NCBI GenBank assembly: GCA_029948415.1
Contig: JAJIZT010000005.1
Coordinates: 1 to 43,675, forward strand
Length of the DNA: 43,675 bases
Source: Cenarchaeum symbiont of Oopsacas minuta
GTDB taxonomy: Archaea > Thermoproteota > Nitrososphaeria > Nitrososphaerales > Nitrosopumilaceae
Reading direction: 5' to 3'
Shown: positions 30,050 to 38,356 of the stretch, one piece after another
How the letters are laid out: each line of letters opens with the position of its first letter
Numbering within the stretch: position 1 is the stretch's first letter
Notes under the pieces: model-generated
What the model saw: only the letters and a program-made list of their open reading frames with translations
What the model was told of the DNA's origin: nothing
The model's database searches: none
Translations under genes and position numbers: made by a program

Positions 30050-33000
30050 ACTCGATCCCTCTTTTGCACATCCCCATCTTTAGTTACGAGGAAATTGTAC
30101 AAAAGCTCTGTTCTAGTATTATCTTTGTATATTTTGAAATTAACAGAACCATCTGGATTTAAAATTCTTTCAGAGTAATTATTTTGGTATTCTAACAGAT
30201 CACTTGTGTCCATATTAATATTGTTTAAAACGTCTTTAATGTCAGCTCCCGAAGTGACGTTAATTGCAGTTTGGGTTAAGCTGTTGATATATTGCGTTGC
30301 CACTTCCTCGTTGCCTCCGCTGTCCCATTTTATCTGCAAGGCGACCCGTACAACTTCATATTCTGTATTCGTAATCGCTGGAGATTTTAAAAATGTAACA
30401 TGTTCGCCTGCACGAAGGTCAAAATCGGCCTTTCCTAATTCAAAATGAAATGCGTTATTGCTAAAAACTTGAAAGCGTGGAGTTATCTTACGTTTGGAAC
30501 CATTTGCACGTACAAGGTAAAACGTATTATCGGTATTTTGTACAAAACTGTTAAACATTGCCCCTGCTTCATTATACGTATTGTTGGCAGTTTTAGCACG
30601 TCTTGCGTCCACTTGAAATATTTCAAAATTGCCACCTATGCCCTCAACGATAAATGCTGAATCATAATTAGGAGTACCATCTGCATTTTGCCCATTTGAT
30701 ATGGCTGCATTTTCATAGTATACTGCTGGAGTGCAAGTGGTAGTAGTTTGATTTACAATCGGTTCATAATTTAACACAACAGTACTCGGTCTAACTTCTT
30801 TGATAGTGTGTAATCCGTCAAGACCGAATGGGAACGTTTTATCAAAATCGTTTAACAATCTCAAGTGATATGGATTTTCTATTGAAGCACTATCTGTATT
30901 ATTTACTGTACTTTTTTTGTGTAATATTTTATCGCCAACTGCTGTTAGATAATCCCCAATAGGTAAGTATTTGTTATCAATTAATGGTGGTACATCTAGT
31001 CCAAGTATTGGTAATTCTACTGGTACATAATTTGGGTTATTAACCGTAAACGTATGTTTTGTTGTATCAACCCAATCTCTTTTAATCCAACCTCTGTTAG
31101 TTGCACCAATATTCAAAACCAAGTCATACGTGCCGTCTTCTGTAATTTCAACAACAGATCTATTGTTTATTTTAATTGTATCCCCTGCCTTGACAGTTGA
31201 ACGAGTTAAGAATTTTGTACTCGTTTGAACATTTATTCCAAAGTCATGAGATGTGAGTAAATCTACATTGCCGTCATTTAGTATAATGCGAATTGCTGCA
31301 CCGCCGTTAAATTTCAGACTATTAAGAGAGCCAAACAATGCGTGCATTGTTAGTACTGTGCCTCCTGTTTCCATTATGATATTTGTAGTTATGCGTTCAT
31401 CACTTGGTTTGCCTTGATTATATTTTGAAACTGCTCCATCTGCAAGTAGGTACAAAACCTCGCTTATCACGTCTTCCATACTCTCGGTGCCACCAAGATT
31501 TAGCGTGTACACGTCTCCGTCTTTGGTTATAGTTGCCACATATTCCCCTGCTTCTAATTTTGCCTGTACGGTTTGCACCAATCCAGGCTCTCCGTCAAGT
31601 GTTAATGTAGGTTCTATCAGGTCAGGTATAGGGTCGTATGTTGCATTGGTATTAGAGACTCCACCACCATGAGCGTGCAAAGTTATAGAGGCTCCGTCTT
31701 CTATTTCTATGTACTGTGGTAAATCATCTGAATTGAGAGAGTAAATCTGTGTTTGCGTACCGTCATTGTGGTTTTGGAATATCTCTATGAAATATTTTAT
31801 CTCTGAATTAAAGTTCACCAATGGTTTAAGATGATGTGAATTTGTTTTTATTCCTTGTTTTAGATATTGATATATCCCCCTTATTGGAGCTCTTGCGTCA
31901 AGAACTCCATTAACTATTAATCTCTGACCATTTGAGATATAAAACACACCTTCCACATAAACTTCAATTAATTTTAGATTGGTGTCTAGCAAAAATGTAT
32001 CAGGTACATCGGATAAAATGAGCCTCCAACCCTCACGTATTGTAAGAGTATTCCCCTCATAACTCACAAGCGATTCTCCTACACCTATTACTTCAGATAA
32101 TGCTTCGGCTTGTATCATTTCTAAATATCGTATTCCCTCGTATAATTTGACTTCATTTTCATATTGGGTAAAGTTCGCAATCTGTGCCTCTGTATGCTGA
32201 TATTTTGGGAGTCGTGTGGCGGTTTGTGATATTATGAGTGTATCACCCTGTTTCCTCAATATAACGTCATTTGGTTTAATCTCGTATCCTGTAATATAAT
32301 ACCCAATCCTAAAATTATCTTTGTTACTTTTGCCTCTAAAATCATCATGCTCACCTGTTGGATATGCAGGTACAAAGTTAGGATTTTCTGTATAATTCCA
32401 CCAGTGTACGTTTTGTAGCACTTCCAACTCTTGACTTTGTCTGCCCTCTGGTATGTCAAACTTGTACACTTTGTTTTCAGATATATCACTACGCCATAAC
32501 GCTCGCACAAAATTTTCAGGGTCATCACGACCTCCGCCGTTATAGGATAAGTTGTAATACAATGCTATGGGTCTTACACCACTATTATGGTCTCTGATTA
32601 TAGCTACGCCTTTGAGCATATTGCCATCAATATCTTTAATTTCAACTTTGACTCTCTGGTAAAATAATATCCCATGACATTTTTCAGGATTATTCCCAAC
32701 TGAAGTTATCCGTGTCTCACTTCCGAGCTGTGAGTTGTAATGCGTGACTCTTGGAGTACCTGATGTTTGATAACTTGCTGTACCAATGTATGAAAATCCC
32801 TCTACGGTTCGCAACGCAGATGTACCTGAACGCTCTGCACCAACATGAGACATGAATAGAGGACCGCCCACGTTTTTCAGGATAGGATTGGTGATGACTG
32901 CTGGAGAATTGAATAGTGATATGGGTGTTGAAAATGTGACGTTTTTCAGTATTCCTACTTTATTATATCTTATAATCGGATTGAAGCCATCATCTCTCTG

Positions 33001-33513
33001 AAAAGGTAATATCCAAACATGTTCTAAATCATTACCGCCTGCTGGAGTTGCACTTGTGAAAAAATCAATAGGACTTGCTATTACTATTTTGACATACTTC
33101 AGAACAAACCGAAGACCTAAATCCTTGATTGCACCTTGAGATTGTGCAAAATAAGACTGTGAATCACGTGTGGCGAGTAGTGTCACATTCCATATTGGTA
33201 TTTCAATCCCGTCTGAAAAACCAGCATGTCCCTGTATTTCAATGTCCCCACGATTTACAAATTCGTCATTTCCAAAGGCAACACCACCGTCTATTGACAT
33301 GGTTACATACTGATTACGATTTGCTTCCAAATTGAATGTACCGCTGTTAAGGAATTTGTGTATGTCCAAATATGCCTCTCTGATGGCATAATGTGCAGGA
33401 GTGATTGTGGAGTTGTTACCTATTGCGGTTACAAGTTCGTCAAGTGTAAAATAATCTGTACCTGTTTTTTCGACTGCTCTGTTATCTCCATCTCCTGTTA
33501 TGATAAACGGCAA
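30046..33513 (-). CDS. Giant beta-rich structural protein (1155 aa)
   Basis: The largest protein in the window. Residues about 60-320 show beta-helix-like short strands (FNLEANRNQYVTMSIDGGVA; GDIEIQGHAGF). Later parts hold repeated domains (IRYLEMIQAEALSEVIGVGE; TLDGEPGLVQTVQAKLEAGE) and a C-terminal region with IKIYKDN-like strands ending DGDVQKRDRV. No lyase or protease residues are recognised. Start TTG 33513 lies in AGTTGCC, the same context as the TTG start of the next gene upstream. It probably forms the main adhesion or side-fibre structure; next to it are the repeat and carbohydrate-binding proteins. Confidence 0.6.
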   Translation of the reverse strand: MPFIITGDGDNRAVEKTGTDYFTLDELVTAIGNNSTITPAHYAIREAYLDIHKFLNSGTFNLEANRNQYVTMSIDGGVAFGNDEFVNRGDIEIQGHAGFSDGIEIPIWNVTLLATRDSQSYFAQSQGAIKDLGLRFVLKYVKIVIASPIDFFTSATPAGGNDLEHVWILPFQRDDGFNPIIRYNKVGILKNVTFSTPISLFNSPAVITNPILKNVGGPLFMSHVGAERSGTSALRTVEGFSYIGTASYQTSGTPRVTHYNSQLGSETRITSVGNNPEKCHGILFYQRVKVEIKDIDGNMLKGVAIIRDHNSGVRPIALYYNLSYNGGGRDDPENFVRALWRSDISENKVYKFDIPEGRQSQELEVLQNVHWWNYTENPNFVPAYPTGEHDDFRGKSNKDNFRIGYYITGYEIKPNDVILRKQGDTLIISQTATRLPKYQHTEAQIANFTQYENEVKLYEGIRYLEMIQAEALSEVIGVGESLVSYEGNTLTIREGWRLILSDVPDTFLLDTNLKLIEVYVEGVFYISNGQRLIVNGVLDARAPIRGIYQYLKQGIKTNSHHLKPLVNFNSEIKYFIEIFQNHNDGTQTQIYSLNSDDLPQYIEIEDGASITLHAHGGGVSNTNATYDPIPDLIEPTLTLDGEPGLVQTVQAKLEAGEYVATITKDGDVYTLNLGGTESMEDVISEVLYLLADGAVSKYNQGKPSDERITTNIIMETGGTVLTMHALFGSLNSLKFNGGAAIRIILNDGNVDLLTSHDFGINVQTSTKFLTRSTVKAGDTIKINNRSVVEITEDGTYDLVLNIGATNRGWIKRDWVDTTKHTFTVNNPNYVPVELPILGLDVPPLIDNKYLPIGDYLTAVGDKILHKKSTVNNTDSASIENPYHLRLLNDFDKTFPFGLDGLHTIKEVRPSTVVLNYEPIVNQTTTTCTPAVYYENAAISNGQNADGTPNYDSAFIVEGIGGNFEIFQVDARRAKTANNTYNEAGAMFNSFVQNTDNTFYLVRANGSKRKITPRFQVFSNNAFHFELGKADFDLRAGEHVTFLKSPAITNTEYEVVRVALQIKWDSGGNEEVATQYINSLTQTAINVTSGADIKDVLNNINMDTSDLLEYQNNYSERILNPDGSVNFKIYKDNTRTELLYNFLVTKDGDVQKRDRV

Positions 33514-33518
33514 CTAGA

Positions 33519-34124
33519 TTACTCTCCGCTAGATGAGACACCTGTGATTGAAAAGGTCGCCACGTTTTTTACTGGTTGTTGTAAGATGTACCTCTTTAGG
33601 TATATACCTCTGTATTGACCTGCTGGCAAATTCCCCAATTCTAATGCCCCTGCAGGAACGCTTGGATCTGTTTTACTAGTACGGATTGGTTGCGAAAAAT
33701 TTACATCGGTTGGAACATCGGTTTTGCTTATCCGAGTTGGCACCTGGACATTTACACCCTCTTTGATCCCCATTGTAATATAACCGACTTTGCCGTTATC
33801 ATAAGGATAATCTGCTACGACTGGTTCTGGTGGTAATTCTGGGTTAGGATTTGGAATTTCAACATCTATGCTAGGAGTCGCAAAAAATATCTTACATCGT
33901 TCTGCCATTATAGAGGCGTTATTTTTCAAATAGATTATTCGCACATCTTCATAACCTGCTTCATTTTCCTCTCCATAAACTGTGTCAAACATATTGCCTA
34001 TTAGATCATCTATTGCTTGTTTGATCTCTACATTTGATATTGCACCACCAATAGACGCGTTAGGATTGTCATTAGTAGCACCTCCCGATAACAAGAATTG
34101 CATATCTGACGGTTCTATTGGCAA
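33519..34124 (-). CDS. Connector/neck-region structural protein
   Basis: A 201-residue protein. The N-terminal part is helical (IKQAIDDLIGNMFDTVYGEE), then strands (EDVRIIYLKNNASIMAERCK) and a proline-rich NPELPPEPVV. A duplicated phrase follows (RISKTDVPTD, RTSKTDPSVP) before a beta-rich end. It sits between the adaptor-like gene and the giant protein. Start TTG 34124 in AGTTGCC. Family unknown. Confidence 0.55.
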   Translation of the reverse strand: MPIEPSDMQFLLSGGATNDNPNASIGGAISNVEIKQAIDDLIGNMFDTVYGEENEAGYEDVRIIYLKNNASIMAERCKIFFATPSIDVEIPNPNPELPPEPVVADYPYDNGKVGYITMGIKEGVNVQVPTRISKTDVPTDVNFSQPIRTSKTDPSVPAGALELGNLPAGQYRGIYLKRYILQQPVKNVATFSITGVSSSGE

Positions 34125-34547
34125 CTAATTATCCCAAACTCCGGTATATCTCTGAGAGGGTAATACTTGTCTAGCTCTATAACTTCTATGAGCCGTTGTT
34201 GGTCTTACACGAGTGCCAAAAAGCGTCTTGAGTTTTTTGATGAGATCGTCTATGCGATTTTCATATTCTGTTTGCATTTTTTCTTGACGATAAGAGTTTG
34301 AGAGGCTAAAGTACCAACGTTCCATGAACTTGGCCTGTGCAGCTTGGAATGCATATGTGAATTCTTTACTGCCTTTTTCTATTACGTCGCCATTAGCATA
34401 CTGCGATATGACAGCTTCTACCATATTGTTCGCTGTTTCAACCATTGGTAGAATTATGTTATCTTCACTTGTGTCGGTTTCATCTTTTAATCCTATTTTT
34501 AATCTAGCTTGAGCAGGTATAAGATATTGCGTTGTTTCAACACTCAT
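34125..34547 (-). CDS. Head-tail adaptor-like helical protein
   Basis: A 140-residue, mainly helical protein (YLIPAQARLKIGLKDET; ILPMVETANNMVEAVISQYA; EKMQTEYENRIDDLIKK), as in gp6/gp15-type head-completion proteins. It lies after the capsid block and before tail genes, where such an adaptor is expected. ATGA-coupled to the small gene upstream. Confidence 0.5.
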   Translation of the reverse strand: MSVETTQYLIPAQARLKIGLKDETDTSEDNIILPMVETANNMVEAVISQYANGDVIEKGSKEFTYAFQAAQAKFMERWYFSLSNSYRQEKMQTEYENRIDDLIKKLKTLFGTRVRPTTAHRSYRARQVLPSQRYTGVWDN

Positions 34548-34756
34548 GGATTACCAGAACCTAACAAACGTCGTATAGACCGTTGATAATTTTCTTCTGC
34601 TTTTTCAACTGCGTCTTTGATAAGAGGGCCAGGATCGGCAAATATTGCATTACTTGAATCAGGCGAGCTTTCACCGAGTGCAAGTAAATCAACATCAGTC
34701 ATTATGTTTGGCGGGGAAGCTCGAACTCTTGAACCGAATATTTTACCAAGAACCAT
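34544..34756 (-). CDS. Small head-region protein
   Basis: A 70-residue protein, basic N-terminus (MVLGKIFGSRVRAS) and C-terminal helix (IKDAVEKAEENYQRSIRRLL). It opens a new transcription unit: TATA-like box 34778-34788 lies 21 nt upstream. Family unknown; position suggests head completion. Confidence 0.6.
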   Translation of the reverse strand: MVLGKIFGSRVRASPPNIMTDVDLLALGESSPDSSNAIFADPGPLIKDAVEKAEENYQRSIRRLLGSGNP

Positions 34757-34777
34757 AATTATAATTAGTAGAGTCGT

Positions 34778-34788
34778 AATAAAAAACT
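34778..34788 (-). promoter_or_regulatory. TATA-like box inside the terminator T-tract
   Basis: Minus-strand AGTTTTTTATTA lies 21 nt upstream of ATG 34756. The same T-run follows the hairpin at 34792-34803. Confidence 0.5.
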
Positions 34789-34803
34789 AGTGCGCAAATG
34801 CGC
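34781..34803 (-). terminator. Hairpin plus T-tract ending the capsid operon
   Basis: On the minus strand GCGCA-TT-TGCGC is followed by ACTAG and six T residues. The hairpin covers the last codons and stop of the 125-residue zinc gene. This is a good intrinsic-type terminator for the scaffold-capsid unit. The downstream promoter box shares the T-tract. Confidence 0.55.
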
Positions 34804-35164
34804 CTTTGGGGCATTTTTTATCTTGCATACGGTGCGCATTCAAACCAACATCGGTCTTGAATTTAAAACCACAGCACTTGGTCGGAAAAGACAAGGGTGG
34901 GTCTTGTGGACCGTTTGCAGCTTCGTTTGCACTTTTTTGCCTTAAAACAAATTTAGCGTCATCATATGCAGGGTCGTTAATATCATCTGTCTCTTGTTTT
35001 TGATCTTTGGCAGTTAGAATATCTCTTACACGGACTTGTACTTCAGCATCTATCTTTTTATTTAAATCGTCTTGGTTCATACTAGAATTTGTATCTAGTG
35101 CTTTTTCTCTTGCGTCAAGCTCCGCTGCACGTCTGTCAAGTTCTTCAGCAGTGGTTTTGCCCAT
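34787..35164 (-). CDS. Capsid-adjacent zinc-finger protein
   Basis: A 125-residue protein. N-terminal coiled coil (TAEELDRRAAELDAREKALD) precedes an acidic middle. The C-terminus KCCGFKFKTDVGLNAHRMQD then KKC makes a C2HC-type finger (C.C at about 98-99, H, C at about 118). It begins at the base after the major capsid stop, and a terminator follows. A zinc-finger protein in a head operon is unusual; it may be a minor head, scaffold-tethered or DNA-binding protein. Confidence 0.65.
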   Translation of the reverse strand: MGKTTAEELDRRAAELDAREKALDTNSSMNQDDLNKKIDAEVQVRVRDILTAKDQKQETDDINDPAYDDAKFVLRQKSANEAANGPQDPPLSFPTKCCGFKFKTDVGLNAHRMQDKKCPKGAFAH

Positions 35165-36439
35165 CTAGATTGCCACCGTTATGTAGAAAGAGTATTTTCT
35201 GTCATAGGTAGATGGGTCGCTTGCCGACACGATTGATTTGCCATCTACGACTTTGTATTGGAAGAACTCGTACATTACTTCGCCACTTGAAGCATAATAC
35301 GGGTCGTCAAAGGACTTGGTTATGATTGGACCTTGTCCATATCTTGCACCATTACGCTTGTCTACGCAAAATATGCGTTGTGAGTGATTTGCTTCTAGTG
35401 CTGGGTCGATTATACAAGTAATGTTGTCAAGACCTGGCAGAGGTGTAATACCTGCAAATTTACGTGTCTTCCATGGACCTGTTACGTTGTAAGCCCATGT
35501 ATTCTCTATCCATTTTGTAAAGAGAGATGGAGCCATTGCTACTGTGTCTATGATGGAACGGTGCAGATTATACCATTGAACAGTAAGTTCAATCATTCTT
35601 TTAGGTCCAGAGTTTGGACTGTGATAATTTGAACCAAGTCCGCCCAAAGTGGACATTGAAAACTCTGTGGTTATGTTTAACATTTCTTTTAATGCTTCAT
35701 CATTATGTCGCTTTTCCCGAGCAAACTGTAAGTTCATCTTTAACTCATCAGGGTATGAAATTTGCGTAGATATTCTATCTTCAATCGGCACGTTAATCAT
35801 AATTGGGTATTTTTCTAATTCGTATTGAATTTCAGCGAATGTCTGGTTACTTTCGTTTATGCGTCCACCACGAGGTACTGCACCCTGCTGCTCGTAAAAT
35901 CCTGTTAATGGCTGACGTGCAATAAGAGTAGGAACAGGCGTTTCTTGGAAAAAGTTTTTCAAGTAAAATGCGGTTCTTGGTCGTCCTAACATGTCTGGTA
36001 TGAGCATGACACGTCTCAAGTGTTCAAGTGTTGCAGGGCCTGGTATAGTAGCATTATCGTATGCTTGTTTTGCACCTGCTTGTCTTGCGATAAGACTACC
36101 TTCGTCTAATTTTGCAGCTTGTTTTGCTTGTACGAATGCTTTGCCAAAGTCAGTAGTTGCAGGTATTTCGAGTGCGGCTTGATAACCAGGATTTATTGTT
36201 TTTAGCAAATTATCGCCTACGACAGTATCGCCTAGAAATGGTTCCATGACGCTATCCATTGCGATCTTGTCCAAAGAGGCTTGATGCGATGTTTTTTGCC
36301 TTACAACTCTGGCAATGCCTTTTTCATATGATAGTCGGTCTTCCCTGTCTTGCATCTGCGCCGATTTGTCTGGCGATTGTTCGTATACGATATTGCCACT
36401 TTTACGAGGTATCATTACGTATTCTAGTCCGTTTGCCAT
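35165..36439 (-). CDS. Major capsid protein, HK97-type
   Basis: A 424-residue protein at the position of the major capsid protein: after portal, protease candidate, scaffold-like and decoration-like genes. The order and size fit the HK97 fold. The N-terminal 110 residues (VRQKTSHQASLDKIAMDSVM etc.) are helical like a delta/N-arm. A central beta/alpha region follows (FYLKNFFQETPVPTLIARQP, the typical entry to the core), then an A-domain-like C-terminus (GPIITKSFDDPYYASSGEVM). Start ATG 36439 overlaps the preceding stop (TAATG), so expression is coupled. Confidence 0.75.
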   Translation of the reverse strand: MANGLEYVMIPRKSGNIVYEQSPDKSAQMQDREDRLSYEKGIARVVRQKTSHQASLDKIAMDSVMEPFLGDTVVGDNLLKTINPGYQAALEIPATTDFGKAFVQAKQAAKLDEGSLIARQAGAKQAYDNATIPGPATLEHLRRVMLIPDMLGRPRTAFYLKNFFQETPVPTLIARQPLTGFYEQQGAVPRGGRINESNQTFAEIQYELEKYPIMINVPIEDRISTQISYPDELKMNLQFAREKRHNDEALKEMLNITTEFSMSTLGGLGSNYHSPNSGPKRMIELTVQWYNLHRSIIDTVAMAPSLFTKWIENTWAYNVTGPWKTRKFAGITPLPGLDNITCIIDPALEANHSQRIFCVDKRNGARYGQGPIITKSFDDPYYASSGEVMYEFFQYKVVDGKSIVSASDPSTYDRKYSFYITVAI

Positions 36440-36909
36440 TATGATTTAACCTCCATTACGCCTAGATCACCGTCTTCAGAGACGATTTTGGCATTGCCTG
36501 CAATTTCAATTAGATGACCTACAATAGTATTTGCAGGGGCGTCTGCAGCAGCGTTTGTAAATTTATCATTTGAATTGTTTACAGTTTGTAAAGAGTTTCC
36601 AGTTCGCACACCAGCTGCCAACTCTACAATGATACGACCCTTGCCGAGCTGACAAATAACACTCTCTTGTCCTGCTATATCAGAAGCGGTATTTCCTATT
36701 GACCCACCTGTATTAATTATCATTCCACCGTTGTTAAACACCGCAGGACCTGCTGCAACACGAGGTACTGCTATTACATATCCATTTGAGTCTGTCGTAA
36801 CAAGCATACCGCCTGTTACGCTTTGATTTTTACCTAACGGTAATTTCTTAACCTGACCTTGTGGCAAATATGCTAATTGACCTTTGTAAAAACCTGTAGA
36901 TGCGCTCAT
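36439..36909 (-). CDS. Head decoration-like protein
   Basis: A 156-residue, Gly/Val-rich beta protein (SVTGGMLVTTDSNGYVIAVP; ICQLGKGRIIVELAAGVRTG), like the small decoration/stabilisation proteins (DUF2190 type) encoded before major capsid genes. TAATG overlaps at both ends tie it between scaffold-like protein and capsid. Confidence 0.55.
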   Translation of the reverse strand: MSASTGFYKGQLAYLPQGQVKKLPLGKNQSVTGGMLVTTDSNGYVIAVPRVAAGPAVFNNGGMIINTGGSIGNTASDIAGQESVICQLGKGRIIVELAAGVRTGNSLQTVNNSNDKFTNAAADAPANTIVGHLIEIAGNAKIVSEDGDLGVMEVKS

Positions 36910-37475
36910 TACTCGTCACTTCTTACCCACGCAGGAAGTTCAGCACCTGCGTTAAATCCTAATTGTGGATATGAAGTACTGCGTTGCTTTGCTGCATTCT
37001 TGCTACTATATTTTGAAAGAATTGTTGCGACAGAAGCAAATTTTACCAAATTTGGAATTTCAACATCTGCCATTTGATTTTGAATTGCTGTAACGGCTTC
37101 AGCGGGCATTACCTCATAATTACCAATCATTTCTTTTACTGTACTTTCACGAGCTATTTGTTTTAGTCCCTCTTTATCCTCGTCCACTTTTGCTTTTTCA
37201 GAGTCGTTCTTTTTTGTGTCGGTCATGGCTTTCTTGACTTCTTCGTCTTCTTCCATTGCCTTTTTGACCTCTTCGTCTTTTGCCATAGCGCTGCGCTGTT
37301 CTGGAGTCATGGTGGCAGCTAGTTTAATCAACATGGAATTACGGCTTTTTGCCTCTTTCTTTTTCAACTCTTCCATCTCACTGTCATGTTTTGCAGTTTC
37401 CTTTTTGACTTCTGCAATCTCGCCACTTAGACGGCTCATTTCAGCTACGAGTGCAATATTATCTGCTTCTGACAT
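36909..37475 (-). CDS. Scaffold-like coiled-coil protein
   Basis: A 188-residue protein. Residues 1-50 form a heptad coiled coil (MSRLSGEIAEVKKETAKHDS), followed by a highly charged Lys/Glu/Asp region with repeats EEVKKAM (residues about 68-86). The C-terminal 60 residues (IPNLVKFASVATILSKYS) likely bind the capsid. This is the composition of scaffolding proteins, and it lies directly before the capsid genes. Start ATG 37475 is preceded by a TATA-like box at 37498-37507. Confidence 0.65.
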   Translation of the reverse strand: MSEADNIALVAEMSRLSGEIAEVKKETAKHDSEMEELKKKEAKSRNSMLIKLAATMTPEQRSAMAKDEEVKKAMEEDEEVKKAMTDTKKNDSEKAKVDEDKEGLKQIARESTVKEMIGNYEVMPAEAVTAIQNQMADVEIPNLVKFASVATILSKYSSKNAAKQRSTSYPQLGFNAGAELPAWVRSDE

Positions 37476-37497
37476 TCGATTTTTGAATGATAAAAAA

Positions 37498-37507
37498 CTA
37501 TATAAAG
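37498..37507 (-). promoter_or_regulatory. TATA-like box of the scaffold-capsid unit
   Basis: Minus-strand CTTTATATAG lies about 22 nt upstream of ATG 37475, in the 54-bp gap after the protease candidate. It would give the capsid genes their own promoter. Confidence 0.6.
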
Positions 37508-37529
37508 AATAAACAGCTATTCCCGATCT

Positions 37530-38354
37530 CTATTTTCGGTGTTTTATTCGATCTCTTATGACATCCACGACTTTTTTGTGTAAAGGTATGAAAATTCTAT
37601 TGCCTCTGACCGTTATCCAATGCCCTTTTTTACCATCTGGACCTGTTTCAGTTGAGGCGGTTTTGAGGAATATTGACGCCATTCGTAATGCTAGATTTAG
37701 TTCGGCTTTAGCTCTTGACTCACATGGAGCTGCACTTGTACTTGCATAATGCATATGATCCTTGTGTTTTACAACAGATCTGTATTTTGAAGCATTTTTT
37801 AACCGCACGCTACATTCCCCATCTGTCCCTTTACATGAATCGTAAATCACAGCTTGTGTTTGACCATATGCAGGTTCTGTCACGTTTGCATTATGTGCTG
37901 CAACCCAAGAGTCCATCTCTGTACCAGATGGTGTATTATGTTCGCTTACAGGCCATACTGACGGCGAGTTGTATAATATTTCCTTGTTTTCAAACATACT
38001 CTGAATTTTACGATCTGTGATTTTTTCATAAACTTTTAGCGTGTGTGTTGCATCGTCTAGTTCGTACCCTACTATAATACCTGTTGTATATGGTACCTGA
38101 ATTTCTAAAGCTTGTTCATACGTGGGTCCTGTTATGTGTGTCATTACACATACATTTTCTGCCTCGCAGTCCCATTTGGTAATTTGCGGTTTGCCGATAA
38201 CTGTGTCCGCTGACCTTTGCATTCCCTCCCAAGTCGAGCTCCAGCGATTGAAATTGAACGTATCGTTCATAAAAAACCTCTTTATGAAAAACCCGTTTTC
38301 ATCTTTGTATTTTGTCAAGATTTCAGGTTTTGAGGCATGGACAGCTTGGAACAT
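37530..38354 (-). CDS. Head maturation protease candidate
   Basis: A 274-residue protein between portal and scaffold, the classical place of the prohead protease. The layout VIGKPQITKWD, then GIIVGYELDDATHTLKVYEK followed by SPSVWPVSEH resembles XkdF/S78-type proteins (insertion point, '~iG~~....g.L......', 'S.~~'). The C-terminus GHWITVRGNRIFIPL is a motif often seen at the ends of head morphogenesis proteins. I cannot assign a catalytic triad, so the protease call stays tentative. Confidence 0.45.
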   Translation of the reverse strand: MFQAVHASKPEILTKYKDENGFFIKRFFMNDTFNFNRWSSTWEGMQRSADTVIGKPQITKWDCEAENVCVMTHITGPTYEQALEIQVPYTTGIIVGYELDDATHTLKVYEKITDRKIQSMFENKEILYNSPSVWPVSEHNTPSGTEMDSWVAAHNANVTEPAYGQTQAVIYDSCKGTDGECSVRLKNASKYRSVVKHKDHMHYASTSAAPCESRAKAELNLALRMASIFLKTASTETGPDGKKGHWITVRGNRIFIPLHKKVVDVIRDRIKHRK

Positions 38355-38356
38355 GT

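Noticed and set aside
37216-37512. Plus-strand hydrophobic frame opposite the scaffold-like gene.
   Set aside because: Antisense of Lys/Glu-rich codons gives Phe/Leu/Ser-rich products; no start signal.
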